64,000 bases of DNA from Paenibacillus piscarius (lineage in GTDB: Bacteria > Bacillota > Bacilli > Paenibacillales > Paenibacillaceae): assembly GCF_022234545.1 (NCBI RefSeq), contig NZ_JAIEUI010000016.1:62001-126000 (forward strand). The letters run 5' to 3'. The position numbers and the translations under genes are program-made. Position 1 is the first letter of the stretch. Every line of letters begins with the position of its first letter. The notes under the pieces are model-generated. The model saw only the letters and a program-made list of their open reading frames with translations, was not told where the DNA came from and did no database searches. Below are positions 8,505-17,836 of the stretch, piece after piece.

Positions 8505-9542
8505 ATGGAAGAAATGATTTCCCTGGACACCTTTCAACCCTTTGACGGCATGACCACAATGTTCCCTCATCATAATTTTCCATACTTCAGTTGCGACTAC
8601 AATTTATATTTAACGCTTGCCAGATATTTCAAAAAAGATGAGCTGCCGATTTTGAATAATGTAATTAGTATTTATAGATTTAATGAACAAAAAATACAAA
8701 CAAGAGGATATTTCAAGTTAGAGGTGATGGAGCTCGAGGAGGGAGATCAGATCCTTGAGAAAATAGGAATCTCTATTCGCAAAAAGTCTCCTGCACTAGA
8801 TACGCTACAAGATGAGATCATAAGCTCTATTTCCAGGGGGCATCCGATTTCCATTTTTATTGATTTATTCTATCAACGCGGGAGAGACTTTTACTATAAC
8901 AAAAAACATGGGCTGCACCCTGTTTTTGTCTATGGGTTCAATGTGACTAACGGGGAAATATATACGGTTGATGATATTACAGAATACAGGCAATACTCTC
9001 TGCCATTCTCAGAATTCCAATTGTCATGCATGACTTCGGAGCACGCAAAGATGCCAGACTACTTTTGGGAATATGCGCTAATGCCCCCTGGTAATCCAGA
9101 GACCTTGAACAATGAGAAGTCAGCGCACACAACTATCCATACCTTTGTAGAGAATATGTGCAGGTATCAACATGAAATAACGGAAGGTCTGAATAATATT
9201 ATGTTGTTGGCCGAAAATTTCGGGCGTATTATCTCAAATGAGACCATTACAGAAACACTGAGCAGCACTATTTATCGAAAATGTTCTGAGAAATACAGGT
9301 TAAATACTCTCTATAAGTACAACCTTGATCCTATCAATGCCAAAGATACGCTTGACCCGTTATTAGACCAAATTATTAATGACTGGAAGATGGTAAGGTT
9401 CTATTCGAATAAAGCCATCATGCACCACAAGTTCACCGGGGAAATCATAGACAAGTGCGTTGAATATCTTACAAAAATATATACGAATGAAGTGCATTTT
9501 CATAATCAATATTATTTAATGTTAAAGGCTGTGAGAGTGTAA
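8505..9542 (+). CDS. BtrH-like papain-fold protein (cluster A)
   Basis: A 345-residue protein whose N-terminal half resembles the butirosin BtrH / C39-like papain fold: Cys30 in FSCDYNLYL, His138 in GLHPVFVYGFN and Asp156/157 in YTVDD are in the order of a Cys-His-Asp triad. The C-terminal half is helical and unassigned. BtrH moves an acyl group from an ACP to an amine, so this protein may release the ACP-bound product by acyl transfer. The start has AGGAG nine bases upstream. The gene is visibly richer in A+T than its neighbours, which suggests a separate origin. The similarity call rests on motif order and should be checked by a profile search. The related protein at 44356 supports it. Confidence 0.6.
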   Translation: MEEMISLDTFQPFDGMTTMFPHHNFPYFSCDYNLYLTLARYFKKDELPILNNVISIYRFNEQKIQTRGYFKLEVMELEEGDQILEKIGISIRKKSPALDTLQDEIISSISRGHPISIFIDLFYQRGRDFYYNKKHGLHPVFVYGFNVTNGEIYTVDDITEYRQYSLPFSEFQLSCMTSEHAKMPDYFWEYALMPPGNPETLNNEKSAHTTIHTFVENMCRYQHEITEGLNNIMLLAENFGRIISNETITETLSSTIYRKCSEKYRLNTLYKYNLDPINAKDTLDPLLDQIINDWKMVRFYSNKAIMHHKFTGEIIDKCVEYLTKIYTNEVHFHNQYYLMLKAVRV

Positions 9543-9568
9543 AGCGGAAGGTACTGAAAAATTACATT

Positions 9569-9618
9569 TATATAAATTGAACTAATGATCTTTAGGTTTT
9601 AGGATTAGCTGTGACTCC
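9569..9618. repeat. Half copy of the 220-bp MITE-like element
   Basis: About 50 bases, from TATATAAATTGAACTAATG to GCTGTGACTCC, match the right end of the full element at 57481-57700 in reverse orientation. Only one end is present. Directly after it begins the sequence shared with the Hol-Tox locus at 18850-19008. The junction indicates that an insertion or recombination replaced the upstream half of the antisense-RNA gene here. Confidence 0.75.
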
Positions 9619-9664
9619 AATAGCCGCTTTTAAGGGCGGTAAGCCTAACAAACAGGACACGACA

Positions 9665-9700
9665 GATAGACCGCATGCCTTTGCGAGGGGGCGGTCTATT
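9665..9700. terminator. Terminator-like hairpin with GACCGC stem
   Basis: Stem ATAGACCGC / GCGGTCTAT with a GC-rich loop, followed by TTTGCG on the plus strand. It overlaps the stop codon of the mini-toxin remnant on the other strand, as at the second locus (18898-18933). It would end the antisense RNA and possibly also cluster A transcripts. Confidence 0.65.
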
Positions 9701-9773
9701 TGCGTTTATTGGACAGCAGCGCTACGATAAGCAAACCAAAGGTTAGCATCAACATCATTGCTTCAAACAACAA
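9696..9773 (-). pseudogene. Hol-Tox mini-protein, decayed copy
   Basis: The minus strand encodes about 25 residues, FEAMMLMLTFGLLIVALL then SNKRK, closely matching the intact Hol-Tox peptide at 18928-19008. The family is a one-helix, holin-like toxin of type I toxin-antitoxin loci. Here the first codons differ, only TTG codons (9771-9773, 9768-9770) could start it, and no ribosome site is visible upstream. The antisense-RNA side has lost its promoter to a half MITE. Both changes suggest that this copy is no longer expressed as a toxin. Confidence 0.65.
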
Positions 9774-9830
9774 AAGTATCTTGAAACAAAAGTATCCATC
9801 ATCACGTCAATGAGGTTGGAGGTGTTTATA

Positions 9831-10313
9831 TTGAACAAGCTGATTGTTATCCTTTTTATGACCGTATTCTCGTACTATTTTTCGGAACCGGATGAATCCT
9901 TAGCTGCCAAGATGAGACCCGCCCCATCTGCCTCAGAAAACATTAAAAGCGAATCTTTTTCAGCTCAAATTTCTATTCCGAAACAAGTGAAAGCCAATCA
10001 GGAATTTATCATTTCTGTTGAGCTGAAAAACGAGACTGGACGGGATCTGGAGATTACAACCGGAAGCCCGGTATTTTATTATGTTGTACGGGACAATGCC
10101 GGCAAGGGAATTCATCCGACAGCAAGAACGGATATTGGAGTGGTACGTCCAATGCCGGAGGGGGATAGCATCTCAGAAAAGTCCCAATACCGGTTTAAAC
10201 AATCGGGTACATACGAGATTTCGGCGATTGCGGAATTTTCGGTTCAAAGCGGAGAAAAGAGTGAGGTCTACCAAATAGAGACGGCTCGAAAGTCTATTCA
10301 GGTAAGCGATTAA
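9831..10313 (+). CDS. Secreted protein with a beta-sandwich domain
   Basis: A protein of about 160 residues. TTG at 9831 is chosen because GGAGG lies eight bases upstream; the ATG at 9810 precedes that site. The N-terminus LNKLIVILFMTVFSYYF is a signal peptide or membrane anchor. The rest reads like a single immunoglobulin-like domain (VKANQEFIISVELKNETG, then a Y-rich strand, then KQSGTYEISAIAEFSV), similar in outline to BsuPI-type inhibitor domains, but the match is not certain. It stands alone, between the decayed mini-toxin and the C45 gene. Its function is unknown. Confidence 0.65.
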   Translation: MNKLIVILFMTVFSYYFSEPDESLAAKMRPAPSASENIKSESFSAQISIPKQVKANQEFIISVELKNETGRDLEITTGSPVFYYVVRDNAGKGIHPTARTDIGVVRPMPEGDSISEKSQYRFKQSGTYEISAIAEFSVQSGEKSEVYQIETARKSIQVSD

Positions 10314-10454
10314 AGCCTACTGCAACGTTTAGAGGTAAAGTGTTTCCATGAACAAGAGGTGGGGCGTTATGGCCCGCGCCTGTCAGCACATCGCACAAAA
10401 TATCATGCATGGCTTCCTTCTCCCTCGTAGAATAGAGAACAAGGAGGGAAGCCC

Positions 10455-11573
10455 ATGTACACTTTATCCGCGCACACCCTTGAATTAACAGGAACAAGCT
10501 ACGCGATTGGTCATAAGCTGGGCAGCATCATTTCCGAAAATACGGCGCTCAAGCTCGCTTACACCCGTACGCTCGAGGGGTTTGGCCCTAATGAATATCA
10601 GGAGGCCGTCCTGCTGTTCGATGAGTGGTGCCCCGGCATTTCCGGGGAGATTGCCGGCTTTGCCGACGCCCTGCAAGTCCCTGCCAGACAAGTCGCTTAT
10701 TACGCCATGACCTATCTGCGGCCGCGTTGCAGCCAGATTGCCTTGCTGCCGGCAATGACGGCGCTGAACAAGCCGCTGCTGGCCCGCAACTATGAGTTCC
10801 ATCATCAGCTGGAGGATTTTGTGTTGGCCCGAACCTCTGTTACAGGCAAATACACGCACATGGGCACAAGCACGATGAGTTTTGGGAGGGATGACGGATG
10901 TAACGAGCATGGACTTGCGGTGACCATGAGTGCCTGCGGGTTTCCGGTCGGGGCTTTGCCCTTTATGCGCGCCCCTCAACTACAAGGCTTGCATTTTTGG
11001 GCAGCTATCCGCGCGGTTCTGGAGAATTGCCGGGATGTCGGCGAAGCGCTGCGCTACCTGCAGGAGATGCCCATCGCCAGCAATGTCAATTTCATGCTGC
11101 TTGATAAACATGGGAACGCTGCCCTGTTCGCAACGGTGGATGGCAAAAAAGCAACCAGGCAAATCGATTCAACCACGCCGGAACCGTTCCTCTGGGCGAC
11201 CAACCATCCAGTGCTTCCGGCCTTGATCCCTTATGAACCCCAGGCGGCTGTCCACTCTTGGCAGCGGGGGGAATGGATTGCCGCCCAGATGGAGGGAGCC
11301 TCCGCTGTGACAACCGAAGAGCTTAAGAGCATGCTGCTGTCCCCCTACCCGAACGGACTAAACTGTCCATATTATGAGGATTACTTCGGTACAACCAAGA
11401 GCATGATTTTCTCTCCAGCAGACGGTACAATCGAGCTATGCTGGGGGGGCCGTTCCGAGAATGGCTGGCAGACCTATGATCTGAAGCAGGCATTTGCTGA
11501 CACGGCAACCCCTGTACAGATGAGGATGGAGCGGGCCGACAAAATGATGTTCGATTATCGGCCCTTGGCTTAA
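10455..11573 (+). CDS. C45-family acyltransferase/peptidase
   Basis: A 372-residue Ntn-hydrolase of the acyl-coenzyme A:6-aminopenicillanate acyltransferase type. The likely nucleophile is Cys92 in PRCSQIALL, followed by ARNYEFH and later GRDDGCNEHGLAVTMS. In this family an N-terminal piece is cut off autocatalytically just before the cysteine; here the preceding 91 residues would be that propeptide. No signal peptide is seen, so it is probably cytoplasmic. Members hydrolyse or transfer amide-linked acyl groups; the substrate is not predictable. The start has AAGGAGGG at good spacing. The gene is a single unit ending at a clear terminator. Confidence 0.8.
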   Translation: MYTLSAHTLELTGTSYAIGHKLGSIISENTALKLAYTRTLEGFGPNEYQEAVLLFDEWCPGISGEIAGFADALQVPARQVAYYAMTYLRPRCSQIALLPAMTALNKPLLARNYEFHHQLEDFVLARTSVTGKYTHMGTSTMSFGRDDGCNEHGLAVTMSACGFPVGALPFMRAPQLQGLHFWAAIRAVLENCRDVGEALRYLQEMPIASNVNFMLLDKHGNAALFATVDGKKATRQIDSTTPEPFLWATNHPVLPALIPYEPQAAVHSWQRGEWIAAQMEGASAVTTEELKSMLLSPYPNGLNCPYYEDYFGTTKSMIFSPADGTIELCWGGRSENGWQTYDLKQAFADTATPVQMRMERADKMMFDYRPLA

Positions 11574-11591
11574 CGGATCCATCAATATCGC

Positions 11592-11632
11592 GAGGCTGTT
11601 TCCAAAACTACTTTTGGGGCAGCCTCTTTCAC
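11592..11632 (+). terminator. Rho-independent terminator
   Basis: GAGGCTG pairs with CAGCCTC, followed by TTTC. It lies 18 bases after the C45 stop codon. Confidence 0.7.
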
Positions 11633-11748
11633 ATGGAAGTGTGTCTATTTCCGTAATATATTAAAATCATTCGTGCATTACCCGTATTTAGACTTTCTCA
11701 TCCTGTTGTTACTATGAAGCTGTTACAGCCTTCAACCATCCGCTTTTG

Positions 11749-11762
11749 TGAATGCGTTTTCA
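11749..11762 (+). promoter_or_regulatory. Possible CcpA cre site
   Basis: TGAATGCGTTTTCA fits the cre consensus TGWNANCGNTNWCA except at the fifth base. It lies about 150 bases before the xylanase start, inside a 280-base leader with no other gene, and would fit glucose repression of a polysaccharide-degrading enzyme. Confidence 0.4.
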
Positions 11763-11911
11763 AATTATGACTGCTATGTATGTTCAGGGGGAGGTGTAAG
11801 TATTGATTGCCATGCCGGACATGGCCTAAGCTGCAACACGAAACCACACTATTTGGGGTGACTCTACAACGAGACGTTAGAGGGTTCCTTCAGCAAAGGA
11901 GTCAAACTTAG

Positions 11912-14900
11912 ATGAATCGTAGAAAAAATGTAATTAACATTTCCCGCTTCCTCGTCATCATCATGTTGTTCTCCATCTTCACGTATACTCCCATCCCGGC
12001 TGCTGCGGCTACAGACGAACCGCCAGTTGAACTGAGTGATCTCATTGCGCAAGCTGAAGCTCTAAAAACCGGCAATACGGAGTTCCCGCTCCAAGTCAGC
12101 CAGTCTGTGTATGGGTCGGTCTATGGTTCCGATGTGAACCAGGCTTGGCCATGGGTGCATGTAGACGAGCTGCAAGCTCTGAATGATGCGATTGAGCTAG
12201 CGCGTAACGGGAACACTCCGGCCGATGAAGCTATTGCAACGCTTAAAGAAGCCATAGTGAATTTCACTAAGAATATTAAATCAAACGGCTCTGATCCTTA
12301 TTTCCGGCTTGATCCGGGTCCGGGTAAGGTTCCGGTAAAAGTGACTGCGCCGACGAACGCCTGGAAAGCCAGAACTCCGCTGGATAACCGTGTTCCTGCC
12401 GACTTTGCCGGCGGCACGTTTAAGGTGATTCCGTATCCTTTTGCAGATGCCCAAGGGAAAGCGGAAGTGCTCCAGATTAATTACGCCCATAATGGAAAAA
12501 GCACCTTCGGCGGCATCAGTCTGGAATCCCCGTTGTCCCCGGCCGTCAATGTCACAGCGGGTTCAACGATTGAATTCGATGTCTATTATCCGAAGAGTGC
12601 GCAAGGCAAATTCATGAGATGGAGAGTCAGAAATACCAATGAAAACCTGGACAGCTACCTCAGAGAGTATCAGTACAATAACCTGAATCCGGACTGGGTG
12701 GGCAGCTACAACGGTGAATCCTGGCTGAAGGCGCATCACAGCATTACCGCCTCCACGGGTAATTCCTCGAACTTCATTCTTGAGCTTCATGGCGAGAATG
12801 CCCGTCCTGAAGAAACCGGTATGCTGCTGGTCTCGAACATCCAGATTACCGCACCAGATCCCAATGGTCAGGCCCTTCCGGACGTAGTCAACAAGGAAAA
12901 TCAGAGCACTGTAGCGCCTCTAAAGAGCCTGTACAATAAGGAGAACGGCCTGTTCATGGTCGGCGCGATCGGCACCGGACCTGTAACCGGAACCAGAGCC
13001 AATCATTATGAAATCTTCGTTGACGGCAACAATCTGAAGGCTGACGGCACGCATCCCCGTGGCCCGGAATGGCTGAAAAATGTGGATGGAGAGGCTCTAA
13101 AAGGAGCAACGACGGCTCCTGGCTTAGCGGAATACAGCTTCCCGACTAATTCTTATCAGGCGATCCGGGACTCGGGTACTCCCGGACAGTATAAGTCGCA
13201 CGGCCACGTTCTGGCATGGTACAACCAGGCTCCTGGATGGATGACACAGATTATTCCTGCGAACCTGTCCTCCGGGTATACCGGGGGGGCCGATTTCTAT
13301 GGACTTGGCAATGGCGTCACAACTACAGTTAAAGTAGACAAAGAAATGGCCAGAAGAGTGCAGTTCAACCATACGATGTATGTGATGCGGCACTTCCTGA
13401 CCACAGATACGAAGTACGGCTCCAGCGAAGCCCGCGGCGTCATTCCCTTCAATTCCTGGGATGTACTTAACGAAGAGGTACACGAGAGCCGCCACAGCGA
13501 GCTCATCCTTCAGGATGCGAATAGCTGGAGAACGAGCCTGAAGCATACCAACTGGCTGGTTGCCATGTCAGATGATGAGATTGGCGGCGATATCACCAGC
13601 CATTACATCTATCTGCTGTTCAAGAACGCGCATATCGCGGCTCCCAACGCCAAAATGGCGGCAGCTTACAAAGCCAACTACGCTAGTCTTCCAGAGTACA
13701 TGAAGCTGGATGGACACGACAAAGACGGCAGCATTGATGATTACATCGTAGACAATCCGCCGAAGCTGACTTATAACGATTACGGGCTTGCAACCCGCAG
13801 CAAGGCGAGAACCGTATATAACATGGTTCTTGAATTGAATACTGCATGGCGCTCCGACCCGCTGTATGATGGAAGACCCCTGATTGAGGATATCGGTATC
13901 CAGGGGCATGACGTGGTAGGTAAAACTTTGGCAAGCGATAACCAATATGCGATGGCTCTCTATGCCTCACTGGTTGACCGCGGCCTGCTGTCGGGTATTA
14001 CCTATTCAGAGCTTGACCTTAAGGTGCCGACCGATGCTCCCGGAGGAGGCGCAACTGCTCCAGCTGTGCTTAATGTCAGACAGTCGGACGCTCTTGGTTA
14101 TCAGTACGCACTGCTCTACAAAATTTTCAATAAGTTCGCTCCGTATATTGATCACATCATCAGCTGGGGCGTATCCGGTTCCGGCTGGCAGGGAAGCTAT
14201 GTCCTGTTTGACGGCCAGAGCAATGCGAATGCCGGCTACTATGGCGCTATGAAACCGGACAGATTCATCCAAGGGCATTCGTATCTGGATGGTTATTTTG
14301 CCGGTGAATATCAGGCCATCCAGAATAATAGCATCGACCTTGGCGACCTTGGAGTCTATACACCAAATAGCGTAAATGCCGACCTCAGCAGCTTGTCGCT
14401 TAGCGCGGGAACACTCGATCCGGCGTTCAACACAGCCATCACAGAGTACAATGTATCCCTGAAGGATGCCGGCAGCGTAACCGTAACAGCAGCAGCGGCA
14501 GACAGCAGATCAACCATTAAAGTGAATGATAAGGTGGTTGCCAGCGGCACAGCTTCTGAAGCGATAGCACTGATACCTGGCACCAAAACAGATATAAAGG
14601 TTGAAGTAACAGGTGCTGATGGCAGGGTCAAGACGTATACCCTGAAAGTAACCAACAGCAAGACGGAGACCCCGTCCACTCCGGAACCAGGAACACCAAC
14701 ACCATCTCCAACACCTGAGCCTGGAAATCCTTCAACGCCTGCACCTGGTGGTAACTATTCAACGTCTGGACCAGTAGTGTCTGCAACACCTGCACCAGCA
14801 GCACCTGTTGTAGAAGGGCAGAAAGTAACTATGCAGGCAACAGTAAACAATGGAACCGGAATGGTTAAGGTAGCAGATCTGGCACAAGCAAAGGAATTCA

Positions 14901-15952
14901 TCGGGAAAAATGTGATCCTGGATATCCCTGCCGTGCAAGGAGTGAATTCATATTCGGTAGCCTTGCCTGCTGCAGCACTGACCGGTGGAACCAAGGATAA
15001 CAAGCTGACCATTTCCACCGAATTCGGTCAGGTCGTCATCTCCGGTAGTATGTTGACAGGCACACCAGAAAGCAGCGGCAAGGAAATATCGCTGGATATT
15101 GGAAGAGGCGACAAGTCTAAACTCCCGGCGGAAGTACTACAGGCAACTCTTGGCGAGAAGCCGGTCATTCAGCTTAGCCTTAAGGTGGACGGTAAAGAAG
15201 CGGCCTGGAGCAATCCTGGTGCACCTGTAACCGTATCCGTACCTTACCAGCCAACAGCGGATGAATTGAAGAATCCTGAGTTGATTGTTATCCGGTACAT
15301 TGACGAAAGCGGAAAGGTTATGACCGTACCGAGCGGACGTTATGCCGCCAAGACCGGTATGGTAACCTTCACAACGACTCATTTCGGCGACTTCACGGTA
15401 GCTTATGTATCCAAGACCTTCACAGATCTCGGAAAGGCGGCATGGGCGAAGAACGCGGCCCAGGTCTTGGCATCCAAGGATATTCTCAAGACCGAAGGCC
15501 AGTTATTCCATCCGTCAACGGATATCAGCAGAGCAGATTTCCTGTACTCTCTGGTCAGAGCACTTGGCCTGACGGCGAAGGTTAATGGAAACTTCAGCGA
15601 TGTACAGGAGAATGCTTACTACTATAATGAGATTGGAATTGCCAAAGCGCTTGGGATTACGAATGGCCTGGACAACGGCAGCTTCGGCAGCGCTCTTAAG
15701 ATCACTAGACAGGACATGATGGTGTTGACCGAGAGAGCCTTGAAGCTGGAGAAGAAGCTGAATTCTCAAGGCACTGCTGCGGATCTGCAGAAATTCTCCG
15801 ACAAGTCCAAAGTAGCTTCCTATGCGGTGAACAGCGTAGCCGCCATGGTGAAGGAAGGGCTCATCGAAGGCAGCGGTAATAAGGTCAATCCGGCCGGCAA
15901 CACAACTAACGCAGAAGCTGCAGTATTCCTTTACAGACTATATAATAAGTAA
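11912..15952 (+). CDS. Cell-surface GH10 endo-xylanase with SLH anchors
   Basis: A 1346-residue secreted enzyme. In order: signal peptide (to about residue 33, ending PAAAAT); a CBM22-like xylan-binding region around 130-310; a GH10 catalytic domain about 340-800, with the acid/base glutamate in SWDVLNEEV (near 517) and the nucleophile in YSELDLKV (near 700); a cadherin-like beta-sandwich about 825-915; a Pro/Thr/Ser linker; a beta-rich domain; and three SLH domains from about 1169 to the end. The SLH domains would tether it to the cell wall. It degrades xylan outside the cell. The ribosome site is AAAGGAG. The gene is probably monocistronic, ending at the hairpin at 15979, and a possible cre site lies upstream. 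Confidence 0.93.
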   Translation: MNRRKNVINISRFLVIIMLFSIFTYTPIPAAAATDEPPVELSDLIAQAEALKTGNTEFPLQVSQSVYGSVYGSDVNQAWPWVHVDELQALNDAIELARNGNTPADEAIATLKEAIVNFTKNIKSNGSDPYFRLDPGPGKVPVKVTAPTNAWKARTPLDNRVPADFAGGTFKVIPYPFADAQGKAEVLQINYAHNGKSTFGGISLESPLSPAVNVTAGSTIEFDVYYPKSAQGKFMRWRVRNTNENLDSYLREYQYNNLNPDWVGSYNGESWLKAHHSITASTGNSSNFILELHGENARPEETGMLLVSNIQITAPDPNGQALPDVVNKENQSTVAPLKSLYNKENGLFMVGAIGTGPVTGTRANHYEIFVDGNNLKADGTHPRGPEWLKNVDGEALKGATTAPGLAEYSFPTNSYQAIRDSGTPGQYKSHGHVLAWYNQAPGWMTQIIPANLSSGYTGGADFYGLGNGVTTTVKVDKEMARRVQFNHTMYVMRHFLTTDTKYGSSEARGVIPFNSWDVLNEEVHESRHSELILQDANSWRTSLKHTNWLVAMSDDEIGGDITSHYIYLLFKNAHIAAPNAKMAAAYKANYASLPEYMKLDGHDKDGSIDDYIVDNPPKLTYNDYGLATRSKARTVYNMVLELNTAWRSDPLYDGRPLIEDIGIQGHDVVGKTLASDNQYAMALYASLVDRGLLSGITYSELDLKVPTDAPGGGATAPAVLNVRQSDALGYQYALLYKIFNKFAPYIDHIISWGVSGSGWQGSYVLFDGQSNANAGYYGAMKPDRFIQGHSYLDGYFAGEYQAIQNNSIDLGDLGVYTPNSVNADLSSLSLSAGTLDPAFNTAITEYNVSLKDAGSVTVTAAAADSRSTIKVNDKVVASGTASEAIALIPGTKTDIKVEVTGADGRVKTYTLKVTNSKTETPSTPEPGTPTPSPTPEPGNPSTPAPGGNYSTSGPVVSATPAPAAPVVEGQKVTMQATVNNGTGMVKVADLAQAKEFIGKNVILDIPAVQGVNSYSVALPAAALTGGTKDNKLTISTEFGQVVISGSMLTGTPESSGKEISLDIGRGDKSKLPAEVLQATLGEKPVIQLSLKVDGKEAAWSNPGAPVTVSVPYQPTADELKNPELIVIRYIDESGKVMTVPSGRYAAKTGMVTFTTTHFGDFTVAYVSKTFTDLGKAAWAKNAAQVLASKDILKTEGQLFHPSTDISRADFLYSLVRALGLTAKVNGNFSDVQENAYYYNEIGIAKALGITNGLDNGSFGSALKITRQDMMVLTERALKLEKKLNSQGTAADLQKFSDKSKVASYAVNSVAAMVKEGLIEGSGNKVNPAGNTTNAEAAVFLYRLYNK

Positions 15953-15978
15953 AAGCATCGTATAGGAACAAGATACGC

Positions 15979-16024
15979 CCAAAAGACCGCACTCCCTTTG
16001 CCGGGAGGACGGTCTTTTGGCTTT
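15979..16024. terminator. Bidirectional terminator
   Basis: CCAAAAGACC pairs with GGTCTTTTGG, extended by the GC-rich inner part and followed by CTTTT. It serves the xylanase (+) and the convergent SDR gene (-). Its stem contains the GACCG core shared with other terminators in the window. Confidence 0.8.
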
Positions 16025-16044
16025 TATCTGGCAGGGATATGATC

Positions 16045-16800
16045 TTACAGCAAATGTCCGCCAGACACTTCAATATCCTGGGCTGTAACCCACCCGAACT
16101 CATCGGATAACAGGCTTACAATAACCTTCGCTATATCTTCGGGATGGCCGATTCTGCCAAATACAGATTGCTCCGCCAGCGGCTTAATGAATTCGGGATG
16201 TTTATCGAATACTCCATCGCCAAAATTGCTGTGTGTAGGACCGGGAGAGACGGCGTTGACCCGGATTTGGCGCGGTGCAAGCTCCTTGGCAATGTAGCGG
16301 GTCCAGGTTGAGAATGCTGCTTTTAACGAGCCATAGACGGAATAGCCCGGAAAGGATTGATTTTTGGATGAGCTCGTGGTATTGACAATAGCTCCGGCGT
16401 CCTCCATGAATCCGGCAAGCTGTTGTGTTAGAAAAACAGGTCCTTTGAAGTTCGTATTCAGAATCTTGTCGAAATATTCCTCACTCATCTCATTGAACAG
16501 CATGGGCCCGCCGATCCCGCCATTATTCACCAAGTAATCAAAGGTTGTCCGGTTCCAAATGTTACGGAGACTCTCCTTCACTTCTTGAGTAAAGCCTGCA
16601 AAGGTTGAGATCTGCGTCAGGTCCAGCTTCAGTGCGACTGCCCGGACACCTGCATTTTTCTCAATTTCCTTTACAACATCTTCCGCACGTTCCTTGTAGG
16701 AATTGTAGGTGAGAATGACGCTAATCCCGCGTTTGCCAAGCTCCAGCGCCGCTGCTCTTCCAATGCCATTACTTCCACCCGTTATTATCGCAATTGTCAT
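16045..16800 (-). CDS. SDR-family oxidoreductase
   Basis: A 251-residue classical short-chain dehydrogenase: ITGGSNGIGRAAA near the N-terminus (cofactor loop), LVNNGGIGG, NTTSSS with the catalytic serine region, YGSLK as the Tyr-x3-Lys pair, and VSPGPTHSN. The ATG at 16800 has AAGGAGG behind it; the longer open frame to 17028 runs over the divergent regulator. It resembles 3-oxoacyl-ACP reductase and glucose dehydrogenase-type SDRs. The substrate is unknown. The divergent AraC gene probably controls it. Confidence 0.88.
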   Translation of the reverse strand: MTIAIITGGSNGIGRAAALELGKRGISVILTYNSYKERAEDVVKEIEKNAGVRAVALKLDLTQISTFAGFTQEVKESLRNIWNRTTFDYLVNNGGIGGPMLFNEMSEEYFDKILNTNFKGPVFLTQQLAGFMEDAGAIVNTTSSSKNQSFPGYSVYGSLKAAFSTWTRYIAKELAPRQIRVNAVSPGPTHSNFGDGVFDKHPEFIKPLAEQSVFGRIGHPEDIAKVIVSLLSDEFGWVTAQDIEVSGGHLL

Positions 16801-16880
16801 AAGATCCTCCTTGTTCTGTGTTCGGCTTGGTTCTAATTGTAGCCGCAGCTGACGGATCAAAATAGACCTGAAAGTGCCTA

Positions 16881-16910
16881 TTGATTGCCTAAAAGCACCA
16901 TTCGTATGAT
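16881..16910 (+). promoter_or_regulatory. SigA-type promoter for the AraC gene
   Basis: TTGATT (16881-16886), 18 bases, then TATGAT (16905-16910). Transcription would begin at about 16917, at or right after the first ATG, so the mRNA would have almost no leader. Confidence 0.5.
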
Positions 16911-16915
16911 AAAAT

Positions 16916-17809
16916 ATGTGCATGAAAAACGTCCTTGAAGAAATAATGGAGCTAATGAAGGATGCGGGCACCAGGCAGATTGAAACCGGAGTACCGGGGC
17001 TGAGTATGATTAAGGGAGATGTCCCCAATCATCAGCTTGCAGCGCTGTACGAGCCGATGATTGGTTTTACGGTTCAAGGAAGAAAGATTCTCTCCATCGG
17101 GGGGCGCAGCACGGAACTGGCAGGGCCATCTTATTACGTGTTACCAGTGCATGTTCCTGCAACGGCGGTTGTACATCCGGACCGTTACGGCCAGCCTTAC
17201 ATGTCCCTTGGTCTCAAGCTGAATCAGAATGTTCTTCAGAGTCTGCTAAGAGATCTCCAGGAGCATCTGTTACCGGCTGCTTCCGGGGCATTCGCAGCTT
17301 GCGGCATGGATATTGAATTGATGGAGGCATGGCTGCGTTTATTGCGATTATCGCAAGCGCCAAGAGATATTCCGGCGCTTGCACCGGCTTACGAGCGCGA
17401 AATCCTGTATCGTGTGCTGATGGGACCACAAGGAGGGGAGCTGAGGCAATTGGGTCAGCGGGAAAGTGATTTATCCCGGATATCCCAAATTGTAAAATGG
17501 TTTCGGAGTAATTTTATGAAGCCCATAGACATTAGTGAGCTGGCATCGAAATCGGGGATGGCGATAAATACCTTTCACCGGCAGTTTAAACGGGCTACAG
17601 GGTTAAGTCCTATTCAATTCCAAAAGCAACTAAGGCTCCTGGAGGCCAGAAACCTTATTGCCTTCGAGGGCTATCCGGTAGCAAGTGCCGCATATCATGT
17701 TGGCTATCAAAGTCCTTCACAGTTTAACCGGGAGTATTCACGTTTCTTCGGTGCATCTCCAGCCCGGGACACGGAGAGCCTGAGACGAATTGAGAGTATG
17801 AGGGATTAG
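16916..17809 (+). CDS. AraC-family regulator (AraC_N type)
   Basis: A 297-residue regulator. The N-terminal part (GLSMIKGDVPNHQLAALYEP, then FTVQGRK) is of the AraC_N type, and the C-terminal two helix-turn-helix motifs (ISELASKSGMAINTFHRQFK and VASAAYHVGYQSPSQFNREY) are typical of AraC/XylS. It is divergent from the SDR gene with 115 bases between starts, a common regulator/target pair, so it probably senses the SDR substrate. No ribosome site precedes the ATG at 16916, and the promoter lies directly before it. Translation may be leaderless, or may start at an internal ATG such as 16946. Confidence 0.85.
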   Translation: MCMKNVLEEIMELMKDAGTRQIETGVPGLSMIKGDVPNHQLAALYEPMIGFTVQGRKILSIGGRSTELAGPSYYVLPVHVPATAVVHPDRYGQPYMSLGLKLNQNVLQSLLRDLQEHLLPAASGAFAACGMDIELMEAWLRLLRLSQAPRDIPALAPAYEREILYRVLMGPQGGELRQLGQRESDLSRISQIVKWFRSNFMKPIDISELASKSGMAINTFHRQFKRATGLSPIQFQKQLRLLEARNLIAFEGYPVASAAYHVGYQSPSQFNREYSRFFGASPARDTESLRRIESMRD

Positions 17810-17836
17810 AAGGTTATGCCAAGAGCCAATTGCAGC

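Noticed and set aside
11640..11911. Riboswitch in the long xylanase leader
   Set aside because: No recognisable aptamer core was seen; only a possible cre site and a terminator.
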